Shown here piece after piece: positions 6,192 through 13,278 of a stretch of 17,098 nucleotides of DNA. Position numbers and translations under genes: made by a program. Each line of letters begins with the position of its first letter. The stretch's first letter is position 1. The stretch lies in the NCBI RefSeq assembly GCF_035938995.1, contig NZ_DASZGI010000369.1, positions 1-17,098 of the forward strand, written 5' to 3'. This DNA is from DASZGI01 sp035938995. Its GTDB lineage: Bacteria > Actinomycetota > Actinomycetes > Streptomycetales > Catenulisporaceae. The notes under the pieces are model-generated. The model searched no databases. It had not been told where the DNA came from and was given only the letters and a program-made list of their open reading frames with translations.

Positions 6192-7382
6192 TCATCCCAC
6201 CGCGCGGGCCCGCGGACCGGCCCGGCGCTGGGCGCGGTTCGCCGCGGGCGGGAAGGGCCGCTCCCGCTCCTCGCGGGCGGCGTCGTAGCGGCCGTAGGCG
6301 TCCACGATCTCCCCGACGAGCCGGTGGCGCACCACGTCTGTGCTGGTCAGCCGGGAGAAGTGGATGTCCCCGACCCCCTCGAGGATGTCCTGGACCACCC
6401 GCAACCCCGACTCGGTGCCGCCGGGCAGGTCGACCTGGGTGACGTCGCCGGTGACGACGATCTTGGAGCCGAAGCCGAGCCGGGTCAGGAACATCTTCAT
6501 CTGCTCGGGCGAGGTGTTCTGCGCCTCGTCCAGGATGATGAAAGCATCATTAAGCGTTCTGCCACGCATGTAGGCCAGCGGGGCGACCTCGATCGTCCCG
6601 GCCGCCATCAGGCGGGGGATCGAGTCGGGGTCGATCATGTCGTGCAGCGCGTCGTAGAGCGGGCGCAGGTACGGGTCGATCTTCTCGTACAGGGTGCCGG
6701 GCAGGAAGCCGAGCCGCTCGCCGGCCTCGACGGCGGGCCGGGTCAGGATGATCCGGTTGACGTCCTTGGCCTGCAGCGCCTGTACGGCCTTCGCCATGGC
6801 CAGGTAGGTCTTGCCGGTACCGGCCGGGCCGATGGAGAACACGATCGTGTGCTTGTCGATCGCGTCGACGTACCGCTTCTGGTTCACCGTCTTCGGGCGG
6901 ATGGTGCGGCCCCGGTTGGACAGGATGTTCTGGGTCAGCACCTCGGCGGGCCGCTCGGCGCCGCCGCCCTCGCGGCCCGCGCGCAGGATCGCGATCGAGC
7001 GCTCGACGGCGTCCGCGGTCAGCGTCGCCCCGGTGCGCAGGACCAGCAGCATCTCGGAGAACAGCTGCTCGACCAGCTCGACGTCGGCGGCCGGGCCGGT
7101 GGCGGTGATCTCGTTGCCCCGGGCGTGGATGTCGAGCGCGGGCAGATGCTTCTCGATCACCCGCAGGATGCTGTCCCCGGTGCCCAGCACGGCGACCATG
7201 GGGTGGGCGGCCGGGATGGTGATCTTCGTCTGCGCGGCCGCCGCGCCCGCGCCCTCGTCTCCGGGGGCCGGCGGGGTGGCGCTGTCCCGGGACGTCGCGT
7301 CCGTAAGGACCGGGGCCTTCGCTGCGGAAGACTTGCGCGCGCGGTTGGTGGCGGTACGGGGCTTGTTTGGCTGCTCAGTCAT
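6192..7382 (-). CDS. phoH: PhoH family ATPase
   Basis: PhoH-like proteins are cytoplasmic P-loop ATPases of helicase-like fold, tied by conserved neighbourhood with YbeY to RNA metabolism. Using the ATG at 7382 the product is 396 residues. A Lys/Ala/Thr-rich tail (1-50) precedes a KH-like segment containing RGNEITATGP (about 88-98). The ATPase core has Walker A GPAGTGKT (185-192), ILTRPAVEAGERLGFLPG (about 212-229), and Walker B IILDEAQNTSPEQMKMFLTR (about 282-301), followed by VVTGDVTQVDLP. The frame stays open upstream, with ATG at 7451 and TTG at 7484 as alternatives. None has a strong ribosome binding site. A TANNNT-like TACGAT at 7450-7455 could be a promoter and would fit the 7382 start. 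The C-terminus overlaps the possible upstream ybeY start. Confidence 0.92.
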   Translation of the reverse strand: MTEQPNKPRTATNRARKSSAAKAPVLTDATSRDSATPPAPGDEGAGAAAAQTKITIPAAHPMVAVLGTGDSILRVIEKHLPALDIHARGNEITATGPAADVELVEQLFSEMLLVLRTGATLTADAVERSIAILRAGREGGGAERPAEVLTQNILSNRGRTIRPKTVNQKRYVDAIDKHTIVFSIGPAGTGKTYLAMAKAVQALQAKDVNRIILTRPAVEAGERLGFLPGTLYEKIDPYLRPLYDALHDMIDPDSIPRLMAAGTIEVAPLAYMRGRTLNDAFIILDEAQNTSPEQMKMFLTRLGFGSKIVVTGDVTQVDLPGGTESGLRVVQDILEGVGDIHFSRLTSTDVVRHRLVGEIVDAYGRYDAAREERERPFPPAANRAQRRAGPRARAVG

Positions 7383-7561
7383 GGGCCGGGCCACGGGGGC
7401 CTTCGAATCACGCCTTCTTGTGGGTTCGTCAGTCGTCGGGACGGATCCCATCGTATCGAGCACCAACGACTCTGCTGCGGGCAATTATTTCGTGCGGCGG
7501 GGCCTGGAGCCGGAGTTCCCTCCTTCAGTTCCCGCCGCTGTTTCGCTCAGCCGGGTGTCGC

Positions 7562-7951
7562 TCAGCCACGGGCGCCGAAGTGCCCGAGCGCGGCGCCGCC
7601 CAGGACGTGCAGGTGGACGTGATAGACGGTCTGACCGGCCGCGTCGCCCGAATTCAGCACGAAGCGGTACCCGGGAACGTCGCCGTGGTCGGTGAGCCCG
7701 TCGAGCTTGGCGACCTCGAAGCCCTCGGCGAGCAGGCCGGCGGCCAGGGCGGGGTCGCCGAGGGCCAGCTCCGCCGCGTCGCGGTAGCCGTGCTGCTTGG
7801 GGATCACCAGGACGTGCGTGGGCGCCTGCGGGGCGATGTCGCGGAAGGCGAGGAAGTCGTCGGTCTCGCGGACGATCGTGGCGGGCAGTTCGCGGGCGGC
7901 GATCCGGCAGAACAGGCACGTCGCGTCAAACGCGGTTTCGGAGTTCGGCAT
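7562..7951 (-). CDS. HIT family (HINT-type) hydrolase
   Basis: This 129-residue histidine-triad protein carries the signature HVHLHVLGG (111-119), in which the central histidine is the nucleophile for hydrolysis of nucleoside phosphoramidates or acyl-adenylates. Cys12 and Cys15 in CLFCRI, together with His54 in PKQH, form the usual zinc-site segment of HINT-type members. The substrate is unknown. GGAG lies about six bases before the ATG. It stands upstream of phoH with a 179-base gap to the chosen phoH start, and diverges from the secreted-protein gene to its right. Confidence 0.9.
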   Translation of the reverse strand: MPNSETAFDATCLFCRIAARELPATIVRETDDFLAFRDIAPQAPTHVLVIPKQHGYRDAAELALGDPALAAGLLAEGFEVAKLDGLTDHGDVPGYRFVLNSGDAAGQTVYHVHLHVLGGAALGHFGARG

Positions 7952-8177
7952 ACCTGCTCCAGGCTCTGGCGGGGGAAAGGGGGCTCGAGGGTTGTAGCGG
8001 GGAAGGCGGATTAGCTCGATCCGGTGATCTTGGTTAGCGCGAAAGAGTCGAATCCGTTCAGTCGCACCGATCTTAGGCGCTCTCGTTGGTCTCCCACTGT
8101 GTACCGTTCCGGATCGTCGAAGACAGCGATCAGGACTGTACGCCGATCACCGACCCCTTAGCTCAGGGAACGCACCT
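7952..8177. other. Divergent intergenic region
   Basis: About 226 bases between the HIT gene (minus) and the secreted-protein gene (plus). It should contain both promoters. TTGGTC (8086-8091) and TACCGT (8102-8107) resemble promoter boxes but are only ten bases apart, so I do not pair them. No RNA gene is recognisable. Confidence 0.4.
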
Positions 8178-8771
8178 ATGGATCGACTCGCCGTTCACAT
8201 CGTGGCCACCGCCGTGCTCACTGCCGCGTTGGCCACGATTCCCACGGCCGTGGCCCACCCGGACGCCACCGCTTCGACCTCGCCCGCCGCATCCACATCC
8301 GCAGCTCCGAAACCCTCGCCGTCCCCGTCCCCCGCCGCATCGGCGTCTCCTTCCACACCGTCGAAGAAGGACGCTCAGCCGCCGCAAACACAAAGGGAGC
8401 GCCGCGGTCTCGACGCACTCCCGTGCGCGGACGCCTATCAGGTCGGAGCGACCGCGTATGCGCGCTGGCACGGAGCGATCGCGTTCTCCGTCAGGCAGTT
8501 CTATTCGCCGAAGTGCCACGCCCGGTTTGGGTTCGCCTATCCGTGGCTCCAGTTCCGGGTCAAGCAGGTGAGTTATGACCTCGGCGTCGGCGAATTCGAC
8601 GTGACGCATGACGCGATCGACGGCGCCCGAACATTCGTCGGCGGCGCGGGCGGACCTTACTTCTGGTCATCCGCGGTGTCTGTCCCCGCCGGTACCTGTA
8701 CCGAAGGGGTCGCGCACTTCTTCTTCCCCGACGACGAGATGGACTCCTTTACCGCGAAGTTCTGCCACTGA
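8178..8771 (+). CDS. Secreted four-cysteine protein, possibly DUF2690-like
   Basis: The 197-residue product begins with a signal peptide (about 1-26, MDRLAVHIVA then a hydrophobic core ending in AVA). A Ser/Pro/Ala/Thr-rich linker (about 27-75) follows, then a C-terminal domain with four cysteines (83, 113, 174 and 196), which could form two disulfides after export. The segment around Cys83 and Cys113 (PCADAYQVGATAYAR ... QFYSPKCHARFGFAY) recalls the spacing in DUF2690-type secreted actinobacterial proteins (CxxDAY, then RYSxxCxxxWA). That match is by eye and tentative. GGGA lies eight bases before the ATG. The gene is inserted on the opposite strand inside an otherwise conserved minus-strand row and ends 11 bases from the convergent rsmE. 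No function can be assigned. Confidence 0.75.
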   Translation: MDRLAVHIVATAVLTAALATIPTAVAHPDATASTSPAASTSAAPKPSPSPSPAASASPSTPSKKDAQPPQTQRERRGLDALPCADAYQVGATAYARWHGAIAFSVRQFYSPKCHARFGFAYPWLQFRVKQVSYDLGVGEFDVTHDAIDGARTFVGGAGGPYFWSSAVSVPAGTCTEGVAHFFFPDDEMDSFTAKFCH

Positions 8772-8782
8772 GCAGGACGCAC

Positions 8783-9565
8783 TCAGTTCCAGCGGCCTGA
8801 GCGTGCCAGCAGCACCGCGGCCGCAGCGGTCCCGGCGGTCGAGGTGCGCAGGACGGTCGGGCCCATCCGATAAGGCAGACCACCCGCTTCGGTGAACGCG
8901 TGCAATTCCTCCGGGGAGATCCCACCCTCCGGACCGACCACGAGCACGATCTCCCGCGCAGTCGGCGCCGCTTCCACGCCGCCCGATGAGGACGCAGCCG
9001 GAGGCGGGGGCAGCGTCAAGTCGGCGAGCGACTGCTCCGCAGACTCGTGCAGCAGGACGGGCGCGGCCGCGGATGCGAGCAGCTTGGCGACCTTCGCGGT
9101 GGACGCGACCTCGTCGATCTCGGGCCACCACGCTCGCCGGGCCTGCTTACTCGCCTCGGCCGCGGTCGAACGCCATTTGGCCAGGGACTTCGCGCCCCGG
9201 TCGCCCCGCCACTGGGTGATCGAGCGGGCGGCCGACCACGGCACGATCGCGTCGACGCCGATCTCGGTCATCGTCTCGACCGCTGTCTCACCCCGGTCTG
9301 ACTTGGGCAACGCCTGCACGACGGTGATCCGCGGGTCGGGCGCCGCGACGTGCAGCAACTCGAGGACCTCCAGGTCGAGGGCCTGGCCGGCGGAGCGCAG
9401 CACGACGCACTGCGCGAGCAGCCCGGCGCCGTCAGTCAGGTCGAGCCGCTCGCCCACCTGAAGCCGGCGGACCAGCGCGGCGTGCCGGCCTTCGGGGCCG
9501 TCGAGGCGGACCGCCGGTCCGTTAAGGCGCTCGCGTGGGACGTGGAAGACGGGAGCTGTGGTCAT
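8783..9565 (-). CDS. rsmE: 16S rRNA (uracil1498-N3)-methyltransferase RsmE
   Basis: RsmE is a SPOUT-class (trefoil-knot) methyltransferase that methylates N3 of U1498 in the decoding region of 16S rRNA using S-adenosylmethionine. The 260-residue length is typical. An N-terminal PUA-like part (about 1-72, with RLDGPEGRHAALVRRLQVGE) is followed by the SPOUT domain: ALPKSDRGE (85-93), EIGVDAIVPW (101-110), VVGPEGGISPEE (209-220) and the knot segment RMGPTVLRTSTAGTAA (233-248). The usual LRTETA reads LRTSTA here. A Pro/Ser/Ala-rich insertion lies near 184-202, before the knot. The ATG lacks a strong ribosome binding site. dnaJ lies 81 bases upstream on the same strand. Confidence 0.93.
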   Translation of the reverse strand: MTTAPVFHVPRERLNGPAVRLDGPEGRHAALVRRLQVGERLDLTDGAGLLAQCVVLRSAGQALDLEVLELLHVAAPDPRITVVQALPKSDRGETAVETMTEIGVDAIVPWSAARSITQWRGDRGAKSLAKWRSTAAEASKQARRAWWPEIDEVASTAKVAKLLASAAAPVLLHESAEQSLADLTLPPPPAASSSGGVEAAPTAREIVLVVGPEGGISPEELHAFTEAGGLPYRMGPTVLRTSTAGTAAAAVLLARSGRWN

Positions 9566-9646
9566 CGGCTCATCACTGCTCTTCGCGCGGCGGAACGATG
9601 CGCCGCGACGGCAGCGCGCGCTCCGGGTTCGGGCGTCGGCTCCGGG

Positions 9647-10783
9647 TCACCGGTTGTTGATCGCGTCCTTGATCCGCGAGAACAGCCGCTGCTGCCCCGG
9701 CGCGAAGGTGCCGGACGGGCGCTCCTCGCCGCGCAGCCGGGCGAGCTTGCGCAGCAGCTCCTCCTGCTCCGGGTCGAGGTTCTTCGGCGTCTGCACGTCG
9801 ACATGGACCACCAGGTCGCCCCGGGTCGAGCCGCGCAGGTGCTGGATGCCGCGGCCGCGCAGGGTGATCGCCTGGCCGGACTGGGTCCCCGGACGGATGT
9901 CCAGGTCCACCGAGCCGTCCAGCGTCTCCAGCGGGATCTTGGTGCCCAGCGACGCGGCCGTCATCGGCATGGTGACGGTGCAGTGCAGGTCGTCCCCGCG
10001 CCGCTGGAAGATCGAGTGCGGCTCCTCGACGATCTCGATGTACAGATCGCCGGCCGGGCCCGCGCCCGGGCCGACCTCGCCCTCGCCGGCCAGCTGGATC
10101 CGGGTGCCGTTGTCCACGCCCGGCGGGATCTTCACGGTCAGGGTCCGGCGGGTGCGCACCCGCCCGTCGCCGGCGCACTCGACGCACGGGGTGGGAACCA
10201 CGGTCCCGTAGCCCTGGCACTGCGGGCACGGCCGCGAGGTCATCACCTGGCCCAGGAACGACCGGGTGACCTGCGAGACCTCGCCGCGACCGCGGCACAT
10301 GTCGCAGGTGACCGGCGAGGTGCCGGGGGCCGCGCCGTCGCCCTGGCAGGTCGGGCAGATCACGGCGGTGTCGACCTGGATGTCCCGCTGGGCGCCGAAC
10401 GCCGCGTCGTGCAGGCTGATCTCCACCCGGATCAGCGCGTCCTGGCCGCGGCGCACCCGTGACCGGGGGCCGCGGGAGGCGCCGCCGCCGAAGAAGGCGT
10501 CCATGATGTCGCTGAACGCGAAGCCCGCGCCGAAGCCGCCGCCCGGTCCGGCTCCCGCCCCGGAGGTGCGGGACGGGTCGCCGCCGAGGTCGTAGACCTG
10601 CCGCTTCTGGGGGTCGGACAGGACCTCGTAGGCCAGCCCTATCTCCTTGAAGCGGTCCTGGGTCTCCGGGTCGGGGTTGACGTCCGGGTGCAGTTCGCGG
10701 GCGAGGCGGCGGTACGCCTTCTTGATCTCCTCCTGGGTCGCGTCGCGCCTAACCCCGAGGACCGCGTAGTAATCGGTCGCCAC
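9647..10783 (-). CDS. dnaJ: Chaperone DnaJ (HSP40, type I)
   Basis: DnaJ delivers unfolded clients to DnaK and stimulates its ATPase. The 378-residue protein has all type-I parts: the J domain with HPD at 32-34, a Gly/Phe-rich region (about 73-105), and four zinc-finger CxxCxGxG repeats starting at Cys143, Cys160, Cys186 and Cys200. The C-terminal client-binding domains and a dimerisation tail complete it. The start is GTG (10781-10783), giving MATDYYAVLG, with TGGAG seven bases upstream. The open frame extends 15 codons further but has no better site. It directly follows hrcA (114-base gap), which is the usual place of the second actinobacterial dnaJ copy, away from dnaK. It is probably co-transcribed with hrcA and so under CIRCE control. 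Confidence 0.96.
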   Translation of the reverse strand: MATDYYAVLGVRRDATQEEIKKAYRRLARELHPDVNPDPETQDRFKEIGLAYEVLSDPQKRQVYDLGGDPSRTSGAGAGPGGGFGAGFAFSDIMDAFFGGGASRGPRSRVRRGQDALIRVEISLHDAAFGAQRDIQVDTAVICPTCQGDGAAPGTSPVTCDMCRGRGEVSQVTRSFLGQVMTSRPCPQCQGYGTVVPTPCVECAGDGRVRTRRTLTVKIPPGVDNGTRIQLAGEGEVGPGAGPAGDLYIEIVEEPHSIFQRRGDDLHCTVTMPMTAASLGTKIPLETLDGSVDLDIRPGTQSGQAITLRGRGIQHLRGSTRGDLVVHVDVQTPKNLDPEQEELLRKLARLRGEERPSGTFAPGQQRLFSRIKDAINNR

Positions 10784-10897
10784 GTGAAACTCCAGCCGGA
10801 ATCGGACATGGTGCCCCCATCCGAGCACCGTCTGCCTGTCGTCGTACTGCTTTGCTGCTTGTGCTGCCGGTCGTGCACCGGGTCGGCCCCCACCGGC

Positions 10898-11944
10898 TCA
10901 CGCCTGGTCGAGGACCCTCCCGACGTAACGGGCAACGGCTGAGACCGCCGCCATAGTGCCCGGGTAGTCCATTCTGGTCGGCCCGAGCACGCCGAGTTGC
11001 GCCACGGTGTCGCCGTCGCGGCCGTAGCCGCTGGTGACCACCGACGTCGAGGCGAGCTCTTCGTAGCCTGTCTCATGCCCGATCCGGACCTTAAGCGTAG
11101 ACGGTCCGGTGGCCTCGCCGAGCAGCTTGAGCAGGACCATCTGCTCTTCCAGCGCCTCGAGGACCGGGCCGATCGTCTCGGGGAAGTCCTGGCGGAACCG
11201 GGTCAGGTTCGCGGTGCCGCCGAGGATCACCCGCTCTTCACGCTGCTCGACTATCACCTCGAGCAGGATCGCCGCCAGCGCCTCGACCGTGTGCCGGTCC
11301 TCGAGCGGGAACTGGTCGGCGAAGTCGACGAGCCGGCCCGGCACGTCGGCCAGCCGCCGCCCGACCACCACGGCGTTGAGCCGGGCCCGCATGTCGGCCA
11401 GCAGCTGGTCGGTGACCGGCGCGGTCTCCACGATCCGTTGCTCGACCCGGCCGGTGTCGGTGATCAGGATCAGCATCACCCGGCTCGCGTTGATCGCGAC
11501 CAGCTCGACGTGCCGGACCGAGGACCGGGACAGCGACGGGTACTGGACCACGGCCACCTGCCGGGTGATCTGGGCGAGCAGCCGGACGGTGCGCGAGATC
11601 ACATCGTCCAGGTCGACCGCGCCGCCGAGGAAGGTGTAGATCGCGTTGCGTTCGGCGGAGGACAGCGGCTTCACGCTGGAGAGCCGGTCGACGAACAGCC
11701 GGTAGCCCTTGTCGGTCGGGACGCGCCCGGCGCTCGTGTGGGGCTGGTGGATGTAGCCCTCGTCCTCCAGGGCCGCCATGTCGTTGCGTATGGTCGCCGG
11801 GGAGACGCCGAGGTTGTGCCGCTCGACCAGGGCCTTCGAACCGACCGGCTCCTGTGTGGCGACGTAGTCCTGGACGATGGCGCGCAGCACGTCGAGACGG
11901 CGCCGGTCCAGCCGTGGGTCGTCGACTCTCGATTCGTCCGGCAA
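10898..11944 (-). CDS. hrcA: Heat-inducible transcription repressor HrcA
   Basis: HrcA is the dimeric repressor that binds CIRCE operators of class I heat-shock genes and depends on GroEL for activity. The 348-residue product has an N-terminal winged helix (LDVLRAIVQDYVATQEPVGS, then SPATIRNDMAALEDEGYIHQ and SAGRVPTDKGYR) and the HrcA C-terminal domain. I place the start at TTG (11942-11944) because GGGAGG lies about nine bases upstream. An in-frame ATG at 11968 is possible but would lie upstream of that site and almost at the operator. A perfect CIRCE lies 31 bases upstream of the TTG and a -10 box just beyond it, so the hrcA-dnaJ unit is autoregulated. Confidence 0.96.
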   Translation of the reverse strand: MPDESRVDDPRLDRRRLDVLRAIVQDYVATQEPVGSKALVERHNLGVSPATIRNDMAALEDEGYIHQPHTSAGRVPTDKGYRLFVDRLSSVKPLSSAERNAIYTFLGGAVDLDDVISRTVRLLAQITRQVAVVQYPSLSRSSVRHVELVAINASRVMLILITDTGRVEQRIVETAPVTDQLLADMRARLNAVVVGRRLADVPGRLVDFADQFPLEDRHTVEALAAILLEVIVEQREERVILGGTANLTRFRQDFPETIGPVLEALEEQMVLLKLLGEATGPSTLKVRIGHETGYEELASTSVVTSGYGRDGDTVAQLGVLGPTRMDYPGTMAAVSAVARYVGRVLDQA

Positions 11945-11975
11945 GCGTGTACACCTCCCACGATCCATAACGCGT

Positions 11976-12002
11976 CTGGCACTCGGTGTGACCGAGTGCC
12001 AG
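11976..12002 (-). promoter_or_regulatory. CIRCE operator (HrcA binding site)
   Basis: CTGGCACTC-N9-GAGTGCCAG matches the CIRCE consensus TTAGCACTC-N9-GAGTGCTAA. The dyad continues into the spacer, so the arms are 12 bp each (CTGGCACTCGGT and ACCGAGTGCCAG) around GTG. It lies 12 bases downstream of the hrcA -10 box, covering the likely start of transcription. Confidence 0.95.
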
Positions 12003-12013
12003 TCACGGAAAAC

Positions 12014-12019
12014 AGTGTA
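12014..12019 (-). promoter_or_regulatory. Probable hrcA -10 box
   Basis: On the minus strand the hexamer reads TACACT (TANNNT), placed so that transcription would start just before or at the edge of the CIRCE. AAGACT 18 bases further upstream is a weak -35 candidate. Confidence 0.5.
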
Positions 12020-12121
12020 CGGCGCGGGAGCAGGCGGAGTCTTTAGCCGAAGTTGACCAAGGGCCGCTTCGGGCGGTGAACACGAGCCCGGTTCCGAGCC
12101 CCGTCCAGTGTCGGCCCCCGC

Positions 12122-12127
12122 TACGCT
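12122..12127 (+). promoter_or_regulatory. Probable -10 box of leaderless DUF3097 gene
   Basis: TACGCT (TANNNT) ends six bases before the ATG at 12134, and there is no Shine-Dalgarno sequence. This is the layout of leaderless actinobacterial mRNAs. No clear -35 is visible at 16-19 bases upstream. Confidence 0.45.
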
Positions 12128-12133
12128 CGAGCG

Positions 12134-13033
12134 ATGGACAGCAGCGACCGCCCCCGCGCCGGCCGAACGGACCGCGGCCCGGCGCCGAAGCGGTACGGCC
12201 CCGCGGACTTGCTGCCATCCTCCCGGGCGGCGCGGCCGCTGCCCGAGGTCGAGGCAGTCACAGACCTGGTGATCGAGGAGGTCACCACCGGTTTCTGCGG
12301 GGCGGTGGTCCGAGTGGAGAAGACTCCCGGCGGCTTCACGGTGACCTTGGAGGATCGGTTCAGAAAGCACCGCGTGTTCCCGCTCGGCCCCGGCTTCCTC
12401 CTGGAAGGCAAGCCGGTCGTGCTGGTGCGTCCCAAGCCACAGCCGAACAATGCGCAGGGAACGGCGCGCACCGCCTCAGGCTCCCGCGCGGTCGCGGGCC
12501 TGCGGGCACGGGTCGCGAGGGGCGGCCGGATCTACGTCGAGGGCAAGCACGACGCCGAGTTGGTCGAGCGGGTCTGGGGCGCCGACCTGCGGATCGAGGG
12601 CGTCGTGGTGGAGCTGCTGGACGGGGTGGACCTGCTGCCGGGCATCGTGGAGCAGTTCGCACCGGAACCCGGGCGCCGCCTCGGCGTGCTGGTCGACCAC
12701 ATGGTGGCGAACTCGAAGGAGACCCGGATCGCGGGCCAGGTACAGAAGGGTCGCGAGGACAGCGTGCTAGTGCTCGGCCATCCGTACGTGGACATCTGGC
12801 AGGCGGTCAAACCCTCAGCGCTCGGATTCGAGGCGTGGCCGCGCGTGCCGAGGACGGAGGAGTGGAAGCGAGGAGTGTGCGAGCGGCTCAGGCGCAAGGA
12901 CCCGACCTGGCCGCTGGAACCCCGCGAAGCCTGGCCAAGGGTGCTCGGTGCGGTGAACTCCTACAAGGACCTCGAACCTGAGCTGCTCGGCAGAGTCGAG
13001 GCCCTGATCGACTTCGTCACCACGCCCGCGTAA
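12134..13033 (+). CDS. DUF3097 family protein
   Basis: This 299-residue protein belongs to DUF3097, an actinobacterial family commonly found between hrcA and hemW. No function is established. The N-terminal part (about 40-100) looks like a small beta domain (VIEEVTTGFCGAVVRVEK). The central core holds GGRIYVEGKHDAELVERVWG (130-149), LRIEGVVVELLDGVDLLPGI (152-171) and RLGVLVDHMVANSKET (182-197). The C-terminal region has VLVLGHPYVDIWQAVKP. The VEGKHD motif followed by an Asp after a beta strand (LVDHM) resembles a degenerate TOPRIM signature, treated as inference. The gene is oriented against its neighbours, starts leaderless-like from the region divergent to hrcA, and converges with hemW. Confidence 0.85.
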   Translation: MDSSDRPRAGRTDRGPAPKRYGPADLLPSSRAARPLPEVEAVTDLVIEEVTTGFCGAVVRVEKTPGGFTVTLEDRFRKHRVFPLGPGFLLEGKPVVLVRPKPQPNNAQGTARTASGSRAVAGLRARVARGGRIYVEGKHDAELVERVWGADLRIEGVVVELLDGVDLLPGIVEQFAPEPGRRLGVLVDHMVANSKETRIAGQVQKGREDSVLVLGHPYVDIWQAVKPSALGFEAWPRVPRTEEWKRGVCERLRRKDPTWPLEPREAWPRVLGAVNSYKDLEPELLGRVEALIDFVTTPA

Positions 13034-13278
13034 CCGCGCCGCTGCACCAGCCCCTCCACCGATCCCGCCGCTGCGCTCCGCGCTCCCCCACCACGCCGCC
13101 GCGCGACCGCCCGCTGCCACAGCGATCTCGGAGACGATGCACGCCCGCACACCACCCTGTGCCCCGTTCCCCGCACCCTGCGCTCGCCACACCCGACCTG
13201 TCGCCGCGCCCACACCCCACCCCGCCGCCGCCATTCCGATTATCGGATCATCGCGCATTCCGATCATCGGAAGGCCAT
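13034..13278. other. Convergent intergenic region
   Basis: About 245 bases between the stops of DUF3097 and hemW. The left 200 bases are C-rich on the plus strand (many CCACC/CCGCC runs) and show no gene. The right end has two palindromes, annotated separately. Confidence 0.5.
13235..13271. repeat. Paired palindromes / long hairpin, possible terminator
   Basis: TCCGATTATCGGA (13235-13247) and TCCGATCATCGGA (13259-13271) are each perfect 6+1+6 palindromes set 24 bp apart, both preceded by CAT. Being self-complementary, they can also pair with each other into a 13-position stem with one mismatch around an 11-nt loop. The site is 8 bases beyond the hemW stop, in a convergent gap. A bidirectional terminator or a double operator would both fit; no T-run is present. 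Confidence 0.6.

Noticed and set aside
8005..8060. tRNA-like stretch (GGATTAGCTC ... GAATCC)
   Set aside because: The D-arm- and T-arm-like words are present but too close together, with no acceptor stem or anticodon arm.
8163..8609. Minus-strand open frame with Gly/Arg/Cys repeats
   Set aside because: It is the antisense of the Ser/Pro/Ala linker of the secreted protein; the plus strand has a signal peptide and a good ribosome binding site.
10784..10828. Upstream extension of dnaJ (15 codons)
   Set aside because: The J domain begins at the GTG with a well-spaced TGGAG; the extra residues match no DnaJ N-terminus.
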